Part shown: piece after piece, positions 32,127 through 41,400 of the stretch
Layout: each line of letters opens with the position of its first letter
Numbering within the stretch: the first letter of the stretch is position 1
Origin: RGIG3009 sp045595445
GTDB taxonomy: Bacteria; Bacillota; Clostridia; Oscillospirales; Acutalibacteraceae
Direction of reading: 5' to 3'
Assembly: GCA_045595445.1 (NCBI GenBank)
Contig: JAZOAK010000021.1
Location: 1-51,222, forward strand
Length of the DNA stretch: 51,222 nucleotides
Translations under genes and position numbers: made by a program
The notes under the pieces: generated by a model
What the model was told of the DNA's origin: nothing
The model's input: the letters and a program-made list of their open reading frames with translations, nothing else
Database searches by the model: none

Positions 32127-32150
32127 ACGGATTAGTTTAAGGAGGAAATC

Positions 32151-33572
32151 ATGGGAGGATTTTTCGGAATCACCTCAACCAAAGAATGCCTGCTGGACGT
32201 GTATTTCGGTGTGGATTATCATTCACACTTAGGTACGCGCCGAGCGGGGCTCGCGGCATACGATGTTGAGATCGGCTTGCAACGGCAGATCCACAACATT
32301 GAAAACTCGCCGTTCCGCACCAAGTTTGAACACGTGCTGGATGAAATGAACGGCACGGCGGCAATCGGCTGTATCAGCGACAGCGATCCCCAGCCGCTTC
32401 TCATCCGTTCCAAACTCGGCACGTTCGCGATCTGTACCACCGGTGTTATCAACAATGCCGATGAACTGATCGAACAGCACGTTCAGCGCGACGATCATTT
32501 TGATGCGATGACCGGCGGCAGAGTCAACTCGACCGAACTGCTCGCTTCTCTCATCAGCTTGAAAGACAGCTTTGTGGAGGGCATCCGTTTTGCGCAGGAA
32601 GTCATCGACGGCACCACTACCATTCTCATTCTGACAAACAGCGGCTCGATCATTGCCGCGCGTGACAAGGTTGGGCGTTTGCCGATTCTGGTCGGCAAAA
32701 ACGAGGATGGCTATTGCGTCACGTTCGAATCGTACGCAGCAAACAAGCTCGGCTTCGAAATTGAAAAAGAACTCGGCCCCGGTGAGATCGTGGAACTCAC
32801 TCCCGATACCATGACCGTGTTGGCCGGGCCCGGCAAGAAAAAACGCATCTGCTCGTTTTTGTGGACGTATTACGGCTATTCCACCGCCTGCTACGAGGGC
32901 GTCAATGTGGAGGCCATGCGGTATCGCAACGGCGCCTTGATGGCGAAAAGCGATAAAGAAAACGGCACCATCGGCGATCTCGATTACGTCTGCGGTATGC
33001 CGGACAGCGGCATCCCGCACGCGATCGGCTACGCCAACGAAAGCGGTGTGCATTACGCCCGCGCGTTTATCAAATACACCCCCACCTGGTCGCGCAGTTT
33101 CATTTCGTCCAAGCAAGCTGAGCGTGACAAGGTTGCCAAAATGAAACAGATTCCTGTGCACGACCTTATCACCGATAAAAAACTGCTGTTCGTAGACGAT
33201 TCCATCGTTCGCGGCACGCAGATCAAGGAAACGGTGGATTTTCTGTATGAGAACGGCGCCAAGGAAGTGCATATGCGCTCTGCTTGCCCGCCGATCATGT
33301 TCGGGTGCAAATACCTCAATTTCTCGCGTTCCACCTCCGATCTGGATCTTATTGCCAGACGAGTGATTATGGAACTCGAAGGGGAAGAGGGTTTTGAACA
33401 TATCGACGAATACAGCGACGGCAATACCGAGCGGGGTCAGAACCTGCGCGCAGCGCTTTGCAAACGCTTTGATTTTGCGTCGTTGGATTTCCAATCGATC
33501 GAAAACGTAGTAAAAGCAATTGGGTTGCCGGAATGTGAACTGTGCACCTATTGCTTAAACGGAAGGGAATAA
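32151..33572 (+). CDS. purF: PurF-like amidophosphoribosyltransferase lacking the N-terminal catalytic cysteine
   Basis: Homologue of the first committed purine enzyme, which makes phosphoribosylamine from PRPP and glutamine-derived ammonia. The 473-residue protein has a phosphoribosyltransferase domain with the intact PRPP loop VDDSIVRGT (348-356). Candidate [4Fe-4S] ligands match the Bacillus-type enzyme: Cys234, Cys386 and the C-terminal Cys462-x2-Cys465-x2-Cys468. However, the protein begins Met-Gly-Gly-Phe-Phe-Gly where active enzymes have Met-Cys-Gly-Ile-x-Gly; the cysteine exposed after Met removal is the glutaminase nucleophile. The HRG region also reads SHLGTRRAGLAAYD. The glutaminase is therefore probably dead and the enzyme may use free ammonia or another protein as donor. 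TAAGGAGGAAATC before the ATG leaves no doubt about the start. Confidence 0.88.
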   Translation: MGGFFGITSTKECLLDVYFGVDYHSHLGTRRAGLAAYDVEIGLQRQIHNIENSPFRTKFEHVLDEMNGTAAIGCISDSDPQPLLIRSKLGTFAICTTGVINNADELIEQHVQRDDHFDAMTGGRVNSTELLASLISLKDSFVEGIRFAQEVIDGTTTILILTNSGSIIAARDKVGRLPILVGKNEDGYCVTFESYAANKLGFEIEKELGPGEIVELTPDTMTVLAGPGKKKRICSFLWTYYGYSTACYEGVNVEAMRYRNGALMAKSDKENGTIGDLDYVCGMPDSGIPHAIGYANESGVHYARAFIKYTPTWSRSFISSKQAERDKVAKMKQIPVHDLITDKKLLFVDDSIVRGTQIKETVDFLYENGAKEVHMRSACPPIMFGCKYLNFSRSTSDLDLIARRVIMELEGEEGFEHIDEYSDGNTERGQNLRAALCKRFDFASLDFQSIENVVKAIGLPECELCTYCLNGRE

Positions 33573-33577
33573 CCATC

Positions 33578-34618
33578 ATGCATAACAATTCAAGATCCGA
33601 TTCGTACGCGGCGGCGGGCGTGGATATTACCGCCGGCTACAAGGCCGTGGAATTGATGAAATCGCATATTGCCAGGACCCGTAACGCGGGTTGCTTGGAT
33701 GATGTTGGCGGCTTCGGCGGTTGCTTCGGCTTGCCAACCGGCATGGAAGAACCCGTTTTGGTGAGCGGCACCGACGGTTGCGGTACCAAAGTTAAAATCG
33801 CGATGCTGTTGGACAAGCACGATACCATTGGCATTGATGCGGTGGCCATGTGCGTCAACGACATTATTTGTGTCGGGGCCAAGCCCTTGTTCTTTTTGGA
33901 CTACATTGCTTGCGGCAAAAACGTTCCCGAAAAGATCGCAGATATTGTCAAAGGTGTCGCCGAAGGTTGTGTCCAGTCGGGCGCCGCGTTGATCGGCGGC
34001 GAAACCGCCGAGCATCCGGGCCTCATGCCGGAAGATGATTACGATTTGGCGGGCTTTGCTGTCGGCATCGTCGACAAAAAAGATGTTTTGGACAACAGCA
34101 CGATGAAAGCGGGCGATGTTGTGATCGCCCTCCCGTCCAGTGGTGTCCATTCCAACGGTTTTTCGCTGGTCAGAAAAGTGTTTGACGTCGAGAACGCCGA
34201 CCTTACTGCACCGGTTGCGGAACTTGGCGGCAAATCGCTTGGCGAAACGCTGCTGACCCCCACCAAGATCTATGTAAAACCGGTGCTCGCGCTGTTAGAG
34301 CAAGTCAAAGTTAAAGGTATTTCCCACATCACGGGCGGCGGCTTCTACGAGAACATCCCGCGCAGCATTCCGGACGGACTCGGTGCTGAGATCGAGCGTG
34401 CCGCTGTCAAAGTACTGCCCATCTTCGATCTGCTTGCCAAAGTCGGCGGCATCGGCGAGCGCGATATGTTCAACACCTTCAACATGGGTGTCGGCATGAG
34501 CATCGTGGTCGCCCCCGAAGACGCAGATAAGGCGCTGGCTGTTCTCAAAGAGAACGGCGAAGATCCGTATATCATCGGTAAAATCATCGAAAGTGACGAG
34601 AAGATCGCAATCGTCTGA
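33578..34618 (+). CDS. purM: Phosphoribosylformylglycinamidine cyclo-ligase (AIR synthase)
   Basis: Closes the imidazole ring (FGAM to AIR) with ATP. The 346-residue protein has SDSYAAAGVDITAGYKAVELMK, the VSGTDGCGTKVKIA and MCVNDIICVGAKPLFFLDY motifs and GGETAEHPG, all hallmarks of PurM. I chose ATG 33578 as it sits 6 bases after the purF stop and follows GGAAGGGAATAACC; the upstream ATG at 33542 lies inside purF. It is a full-length ordinary enzyme. Confidence 0.95.
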   Translation: MHNNSRSDSYAAAGVDITAGYKAVELMKSHIARTRNAGCLDDVGGFGGCFGLPTGMEEPVLVSGTDGCGTKVKIAMLLDKHDTIGIDAVAMCVNDIICVGAKPLFFLDYIACGKNVPEKIADIVKGVAEGCVQSGAALIGGETAEHPGLMPEDDYDLAGFAVGIVDKKDVLDNSTMKAGDVVIALPSSGVHSNGFSLVRKVFDVENADLTAPVAELGGKSLGETLLTPTKIYVKPVLALLEQVKVKGISHITGGGFYENIPRSIPDGLGAEIERAAVKVLPIFDLLAKVGGIGERDMFNTFNMGVGMSIVVAPEDADKALAVLKENGEDPYIIGKIIESDEKIAIV

Positions 34619-34632
34619 GAGGACTTTACGTT

Positions 34633-35241
34633 ATGAGTAACAAAGCACGCATCGCCGTTTTGGTTTCGGGCGGCGGCACCAATCTCCAAGCGTTGATCGA
34701 CGCACAGCAAAGCGGTATCCTGCACAGCGGCGAGATACAATTGGTGATCTCCAACAATCCCTCCGCATTCGCACTGGAACGCGCAGCAAAAGCCAATATT
34801 GATACGCTGGTTATCAGCAAAAAGGCACTTGGCTCGCAAGAGGCCTTTGAGCAAGCGATCATGGATGCGCTGGATCAAAACGGTATCGATATCATCGTGC
34901 TCGCGGGTTTTATGTCCATCCTCAGCGAGCGGTTCACGAGCGCGTATCCCAAGCGCATCATCAACGTGCATCCGTCGCTGATTCCCGCCTTTTGCGGTAA
35001 AGGCTTTTACGGATTGCGCGTGCATGAGGCGGCATTGGAATACGGTGTCAAGGTCACCGGCGCCACCGTACATTTCGTCAATGAGGTGCCGGATGGGGGA
35101 GAGATCATCTTGCAAAAAGCGGTGAAGATCCGCCCAAACGACACCCCCGAAACCCTGCAAAAGCGCGTCATGCGTCTGGCAGAGTGGAAACTATTACCCG
35201 CGGCTGTGGAACAAGTGTCAGCGGCAATGAAAGGTGAGTAA
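34633..35241 (+). CDS. purN: Phosphoribosylglycinamide formyltransferase
   Basis: Transfers the formyl group from 10-formyl-THF to GAR. The 202-residue protein starts with the GAR-binding loop VLVSGGGTNLQALID and has the catalytic Asn-x-His-Pro-Ser segment (INVHPSLIPAF) and the folate-binding Asp in VPDGGEIILQ. Formyl donor supply by fhs is encoded at the end of the operon. GAGGAC lies upstream of the ATG. Confidence 0.95.
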   Translation: MSNKARIAVLVSGGGTNLQALIDAQQSGILHSGEIQLVISNNPSAFALERAAKANIDTLVISKKALGSQEAFEQAIMDALDQNGIDIIVLAGFMSILSERFTSAYPKRIINVHPSLIPAFCGKGFYGLRVHEAALEYGVKVTGATVHFVNEVPDGGEIILQKAVKIRPNDTPETLQKRVMRLAEWKLLPAAVEQVSAAMKGE

Positions 35242-35243
35242 TT

Positions 35244-35972
35244 ATGGCTTTATTTGATTTGAAAACACTTCTCAGCGAGAATACCTATCCCGGTCGCGGT
35301 ATCGTGATCGGCAAATCGGCGGACGGCAAAAACGCGATGATCGCGTATTTCATCATGGGGCGCAGCGTCAACAGCCGTAACCGCGTCTTTGAAAGCTTTG
35401 AAGGCGGTATGCGCACCAAAGCCTTTGATGAATCCAAATTGTCCGACCCGAGCCTCATTATCTACAATCCGTATTTGCAGCTCGGTGATACCGACATCAT
35501 CACCAACGGTGATCAGACCAATACCGTGTACGACTATATCAAAGAACACGGTGAAGACGGCTTTTCGTTTGAAAAAGCGTTGCATACTCGCGAATTTGAG
35601 CCGGACGCCCCGAACTTCACCCCTCGCATTTCGGGTATTCTGTACTACGCGTTCCCGGGACAAACTTTCCACTACAAATTATCCATTCTCAAAAGCAACA
35701 ACGGCAATCCGGATGCTTGCCAACGGTATTTTTACAGCTACAACCCGTTAGACGGCATCGGTCATTTCATCCACACCTACAAGTGCGACGGCGATCCCAT
35801 CCCGTCCTTCTACGGTGAGCCGGAAGAGGTCGCTTTGCCGAACACCGCCGAAGAACTCGCGGAACTCGTGTGGAGCAACTTAAACGACGATAACAAGGTC
35901 TCGCTGTTTGTGCGTGCCGTCCCGCTGGATGGCAGCAAGCCCACCGAGATCATCATCAATAAAAACAAGTAA
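35244..35972 (+). CDS. IMP cyclohydrolase, PurO-type
   Basis: Closes FAICAR to IMP, the last step of purine synthesis. The 242-residue protein resembles the PurO family first known from archaea: YPGRGIVIGKSADGKNAMIAYFIMGRSVNSRNRVF at the start and FTPRISGILYY in the middle are family-like. It replaces the N-terminal half of the usual bifunctional PurH, and the gene right after it encodes the transformylase half on its own. It is 2 bases after purN and 12 before the transformylase, so the two activities are likely balanced. AAAGGTGAG precedes the ATG. Confidence 0.85.
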   Translation: MALFDLKTLLSENTYPGRGIVIGKSADGKNAMIAYFIMGRSVNSRNRVFESFEGGMRTKAFDESKLSDPSLIIYNPYLQLGDTDIITNGDQTNTVYDYIKEHGEDGFSFEKALHTREFEPDAPNFTPRISGILYYAFPGQTFHYKLSILKSNNGNPDACQRYFYSYNPLDGIGHFIHTYKCDGDPIPSFYGEPEEVALPNTAEELAELVWSNLNDDNKVSLFVRAVPLDGSKPTEIIINKNK

Positions 35973-35984
35973 GGAGAAGGCATC

Positions 35985-37169
35985 ATGAAAGAATTTGAAC
36001 TGAAATACGGTTGCAACCCCAACCAAAAACCGTCCCGTATCTATATGCAAGACGGCAGTGAACTGCCGATCGAGATTTTGTGCGGCCGTCCCGGCTATAT
36101 CAATTTCTTGGATGCCTTCAACTCCTGGCAGCTTGTCAAAGAACTCAAAGAGGCGCTGGGCCTTCCGGCTGTTACTTCTTTTAAGCACGTCAGCCCGACC
36201 TCTGCGGCAGTAGGTATTCCGCTGTCGGATACGCTGAAAAAAGCGTGCTTTGTGGACGACATTGAAGGCTTGGACGATTCCCCGCTCGCGTGTGCGTATG
36301 CCAGAGCGCGTGGTACCGATCGCATGTGCTCGTTCGGTGACTGGGTCGCACTTAGCGATGTGTGTGACGTCACCACCGCCAAAATGATCGCGCGTGAGGT
36401 GTCGGACGGTATCATCGCCCCCGGCTACGAGCCCGAAGCACTTGAAATCCTGAAAACCAAACGCAAAGGCACCTATAACATTGTGAAGATCGATCCCAAC
36501 TACGTCCCTGCTGAGCAAGAAACAAAGCAGGTTTACGGTATCACCTTTGAGCAAGGTCGCAACAACTTCAAAATCAACCGCGAGTTGCTTTCCAACATGG
36601 TCTCCGCTAATAAAGATCTGCCCGACTCAGCGGCGCGTGACCTCATCATTGCGCTGATCACGCTTAAATACACCCAGTCCAACTCGGTCTGCTACGCGGT
36701 AGACGGTCAGGCAATCGGCGTGGGTGCGGGTCAGCAATCGCGTATTCACTGCACCCGTTTGGCTGGTGGCAAAGCCGATACGTGGTTCTTGCGCCAACAC
36801 GAAAAGGTGTTAAACCTCCCGTTCAAAGCGGATCTCAAACGTCCCGATCGTGACAACGTCATCGACGGGTACATCAACAAAAACGAAGAAGACGTCTGCG
36901 CGGACGGCAACTGGCAGAAATACTTTACCGAGCAACCCGCCCCGCTGACCGACGCGGAGACAAGAGCGTATCTCGATACGATCAACGGTGTGGCGCTCGG
37001 CAGTGATGCCTTCTTCCCGTTTGATGATAACATTGAGCGTGCGTACCGCAGCGGTGTCAAATACATCGCCGAGCCGGGCGGCTCTATTCGTGACGACGTG
37101 GTCATCGACTGCTGTGACAAATACGGCATGACCTTGTCATTCACCGGTATGCGCTTGTTCCACCATTGA
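35985..37169 (+). CDS. Stand-alone AICAR formyltransferase (PurH C-domain type)
   Basis: Transfers a formyl group from 10-formyl-THF to AICAR. The 394-residue protein covers only the transformylase half of PurH; no cyclohydrolase half is present. The catalytic Lys-His lies in SFKHVSPTSAAVG, and IGVGAGQQSRIHCTRLAGGKA plus SDAFFPFDDNIERA are conserved AICARFT segments. The C-terminus RLFHH matches the usual RxFxH ending. It works with the PurO-type protein encoded upstream. Its substrate AICAR is also the by-product of the his operon at the end of this window. AAGGAGAAGGC precedes the ATG. Confidence 0.92.
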   Translation: MKEFELKYGCNPNQKPSRIYMQDGSELPIEILCGRPGYINFLDAFNSWQLVKELKEALGLPAVTSFKHVSPTSAAVGIPLSDTLKKACFVDDIEGLDDSPLACAYARARGTDRMCSFGDWVALSDVCDVTTAKMIAREVSDGIIAPGYEPEALEILKTKRKGTYNIVKIDPNYVPAEQETKQVYGITFEQGRNNFKINRELLSNMVSANKDLPDSAARDLIIALITLKYTQSNSVCYAVDGQAIGVGAGQQSRIHCTRLAGGKADTWFLRQHEKVLNLPFKADLKRPDRDNVIDGYINKNEEDVCADGNWQKYFTEQPAPLTDAETRAYLDTINGVALGSDAFFPFDDNIERAYRSGVKYIAEPGGSIRDDVVIDCCDKYGMTLSFTGMRLFHH

Positions 37170-37188
37170 TCTTGCAAGGAGTTTTTGT

Positions 37189-38460
37189 ATGAAAATCATG
37201 GTTGTTGGCGGCGGCGGACGCGAGCACGCCATCATCAAAAAACTAAAAGAAAATCCCACGGTCAGCGAAATCTACGCGCTGCCCGGTAACGGCGGCATGG
37301 CAAAGGATGCCACGCTGGTTCCCATCGGCGCAAAAGACATTGATGCGATCGTGGACTTTGCCGTAAAAACGGGGATTGATTACGCGGTCGTCGCCCCCGA
37401 CGATCCGTTGGTACTCGGTGCTGTGGATGCCTTGCAGAAAAAGAATATTCCCTGCTTCGGCCCCGAGGCAAAAGCCGCTATCATCGAGGGCAGTAAGGTG
37501 TTTTCCAAAAATCTGATGAAGAAGTACGGCATTCCCACCGCTGCATACGAAGTGTTCAGCGACATGGAAGAAGCACTCCGCTATCTGGATACCGCACCGA
37601 TCCCCACGGTTATCAAAGCAGATGGTTTAGCGCTCGGCAAGGGCGTTATCATCGCCATGACGCGTGAGGAAGCCAAGGATGCCGTCCGTTCCATGATGGA
37701 AGATAAAGTGTTCGGCAAGAGTGGCGACAACATCGTTATCGAGGAATTTTTGACAGGTCCCGAGGTAAGCGTCTTGTCGTTCACCGATGGTGAAACCGTC
37801 GTCCCCATGATCTCCTCTATGGACCATAAACGTGCAGGAGATAACGACACTGGGTTAAACACCGGCGGCATGGGCACCGTTGCCCCGAATCCGTATTACA
37901 CCGCCGACGTTGCCGCACAGTGTATGGAAACCATTTTCCTGCCCACCGTTCGCGCCATGAAAGCGGAGGGTCGCACTTTTAAGGGCTGCTTGTATTTCGG
38001 CTTAATGCTGACCGAAAACGGCCCGAAGGTCATCGAATACAACTGTCGCTTTGGCGATCCCGAAACGCAGGTTGTGTTACCGCTTTTGGAAAGCGATTTA
38101 CTTACCGTTATGCAAGCGGTAACGAACGGCAGGTTGTCGGATGTGGACGTTACGTTCAGCAACAAACACGCGTGCTGTGTGATCATGGCATCCAACGGTT
38201 ATCCGTCAGCGTACGAAAAAGGCTACGAGATCACCATCCCTGAGTCGATCGCCGATAACGTATACGTCGCAGGCGCGAAACTGACCGATGAAAAATTGCT
38301 GACCGACGGTGGCCGTGTACTCGGTGCAACCGCTGTTGCCGATTCACTCGCCGAAGCAATCAACGCATCGTACGCATTGGTCGATCACATTCATTTTGAT
38401 AACAAGTATTACCGCACCGACATTGGTGCGCGTGCCATGCAGGCAAAAGTGGAGGGCTAA
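37189..38460 (+). CDS. purD: Phosphoribosylamine-glycine ligase
   Basis: Joins phosphoribosylamine and glycine with ATP (GAR synthase). The 423-residue ATP-grasp enzyme starts MKIMVVGGGGREHAI, a hallmark, and has KADGLALGKGVIIA for ATP binding, TGGMGTVAPNPYYT and NCRFGDPETQ at the metal site. It acts directly after PurF on a very unstable intermediate. AAGGAG precedes the ATG, and purL begins two bases after the stop. Confidence 0.96.
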   Translation: MKIMVVGGGGREHAIIKKLKENPTVSEIYALPGNGGMAKDATLVPIGAKDIDAIVDFAVKTGIDYAVVAPDDPLVLGAVDALQKKNIPCFGPEAKAAIIEGSKVFSKNLMKKYGIPTAAYEVFSDMEEALRYLDTAPIPTVIKADGLALGKGVIIAMTREEAKDAVRSMMEDKVFGKSGDNIVIEEFLTGPEVSVLSFTDGETVVPMISSMDHKRAGDNDTGLNTGGMGTVAPNPYYTADVAAQCMETIFLPTVRAMKAEGRTFKGCLYFGLMLTENGPKVIEYNCRFGDPETQVVLPLLESDLLTVMQAVTNGRLSDVDVTFSNKHACCVIMASNGYPSAYEKGYEITIPESIADNVYVAGAKLTDEKLLTDGGRVLGATAVADSLAEAINASYALVDHIHFDNKYYRTDIGARAMQAKVEG

Positions 38461-38462
38461 CA

Positions 38463-41400
38463 ATGGTATACAGAGTATTTGTAGAAAAGAAAAAGGAACT
38501 CGCGAGCGAAGCAAAAGCCCTGCTCAGTGATGCCCGCACCTTGCTTGGCATTACCACGCTTAACGACGTGCGTGTGATCAACCGCTACGACGCGGAAAAC
38601 ATCACCGAGGAACTGTTCAACTACGCGAAAAAGACGGTATTCTCCGAGCCTCAGCTGGACACCGTCAGTGATGAATTGTCGGTAGACGGTGCCACCGTGT
38701 TCGCGGTGGAATACCTGCCCGGTCAGTTTGACCAACGCGCCGATTCCGCGGCACAGTGTATTCAGATCATCTCCACCGGTGACCGTCCGCTTGTTCGCAC
38801 CGCCAAGGTGTATGCCCTGTACGGTGATTTGAGCGATAAAGACGTCGCCGAGATCAAAAAATACGTTATTAACCCTGTGGAAGCGCGCGAAGCCACGTTG
38901 GACTTACCGCAAACACTCCACATGGAATACGAACTTCCCACCACCGTTAAAACACTTGAAGGCTTTATCGAACTGGATAGGGAAGGACTGGAACAGTTCG
39001 TTGAGGACTATGCCTTGGCAATGGACGGCGACGATATTGCGTTCTGTCAGGACTATTTCCGCAGCGAAAAGCGTGATCCCACCATCACCGAGATCCGCAT
39101 GATCGACACGTATTGGTCGGATCACTGCCGTCACACCACTTTCCTCACCACCATTGATGACGTGGTGTTTGAAGATGCGCTGTTGCAGGCAACCTATGAA
39201 GATTATCTGAACACCCGAAAAGAACTCGGCAGAACCAAACCGATCTGCTTAATGGACATCGCCACCTTGGCGGTGCGTTACCTCAAAAAAGAGGGCAAGC
39301 TTGAAAAGCTGGATGAATCCGAAGAGATCAACGCTTGTACCGTTAAAATTGAAGTGGAAGCCGACGGCAAAAAAGAACCATGGTTGTTGCTGTTCAAAAA
39401 CGAAACTCACAACCACCCGACTGAGATCGAACCGTTCGGCGGTGCAGCGACCTGCATCGGCGGCGCTATCCGCGATCCGCTTAGCGGACGCAGCTACGTG
39501 TACGCCGCTATGCGTGTGACGGGCGCGGCCGATCCGCTCAAACCTGTCAGCGAAACCATTCCCGGAAAATTGCCGCAACGCAAGATCGTCACCACCGCGG
39601 CGGCGGGGTATTCGTCCTACGGTAACCAGATCGGTCTTGCCACCGGTATGGTTGATGAGATCTATCACGACGGCTATGCCGCCAAACGCATGGAGATCGG
39701 CGCGGTCATCGCGGCGGCTCCCGCAGAAAACGTGCGCCGTGAACGTCCCGAACCGGGCGACATCGTGATTTTGCTCGGCGGTGCCACCGGCCGTGACGGT
39801 TGCGGCGGTGCGACCGGTTCCTCCAAATCGCACACCTCCAAATCGCTTGAAACATGCGGCGCGGAAGTGCAAAAAGGTAACGCTCCCGAGGAACGCAAAC
39901 TGCAACGCTTGTTCCGCAACGGCGAAGCTACCCGCATGATCAAGCGTTGTAACGACTTCGGCGCAGGCGGTGTATCGGTTGCCATCGGCGAGTTGGCAGA
40001 CGGTCTCGAAATTGATCTGAATGCCGTACCGAAGAAATACGAAGGTCTTGACGGCACGGAACTTGCCATCAGCGAATCGCAAGAGCGTATGGCTGTCGTC
40101 GTGGAAGCGAAAGACGTTGACGCGTTTTTGGCACTTGCCAAGAGTGAAAACTTAAACGCTTGCCCCGTTGCCGTTGTCAAAGCCGAGCCGCGCCTTGTCA
40201 TGAAATGGAACGGCAATACGATTGTAAATATCAGCCGTGAGTTCTTGAACTCCAACGGTGCCGAAAAACATATTGTTGTTACTCCCGCCGCTCCCGCCTT
40301 GCAGGAGAAGCAGGTGGAAGGTGACTTCGCCGAAGTATACACCAACATGGCAGCAGATCTCAACATCTGCTCCAAGCGCGGGTTGTCCGAGCGGTTTGAC
40401 TCTACCATCGGCGCAGGCACGGTCTTGATGCCGTTTGGCGGCAAACATCAGCTCACCCCGATCCAAGCCATGGTCCATAAGATCTCCATGGAAGAAAAGC
40501 ACACCGACGACGTGTCCTTCATGTCGTGGGGTTACAATCCGTTCCTCACGGAACAAAGCCCCTACCACGGCGCGTATTTGGCGGTTGTGGAATCGGTTTG
40601 CAAACTGATCGCAACAGGTGCCTCGTTTGAAGATGTGTACTTAACGTTCCAGGAATACTTTGAGCATCCCGGTAAGGATGGCAAACGTTGGGGCAAACCG
40701 CTCTCTGCATTGCTCGGCGCATTTGCTGCACAAAAACAACTGGGCATCGGTTCCATCGGCGGCAAGGACTCCATGAGCGGTACGTTTGAGGATTTGGATG
40801 TTCCGCCCACGCTCGTTTCCTTTGCTGTTACCACCGGTAAAACCGCCGACGTTATCTCGCCCGAATTTAAGTCCGCCGGCCACAAGGTGGTTATGTTGAC
40901 TCCTCAGTTTGATGAAAACAAACTGCCTGTCACCGTCTCGCTTTTAGAATTGTTTGCAAAAGTCACCGAACTGCAACGCGCAGGCAAGGTGTACGCGTGC
41001 TATACGCCCACCATCGGCGGCATCGCCGAGGCAATCCTCAAAATGGCAATGGGTAATGCGCTCGGTTTTGCGTATGACGCCGCCCTTAGCATGACCGACA
41101 TCTTCGGTTATCACTACGGCAGCTTTTTGCTGGAAGTCGATGCCGATACCGAGATCGGTCAACTTGTCGGTTATGTGACCGACGACGGTCAAATCACTTA
41201 TGGTGCGGAGCGCTTGGTCCTTTCAGACCTTGTGGACGTGTACGAAAACAAACTCGAAAGCGTTTACAGTTGTAACATCGAGCAAGGTGGTAAAGACATC
41301 CCGAATTTCGAACGGAAGTACGACTTTACGCAGATTGCCGGTTACTACGTGGCAAAACCGAAAGTGCTCATTCCCGCATTTCCCGGCACCAACTGCGAAT

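Noticed and set aside
32229..33494. 421-codon open frame antisense to purF
   Set aside because: Same reason: a shadow of purF with low-complexity His/Arg/Ala-rich sequence and no family resemblance.
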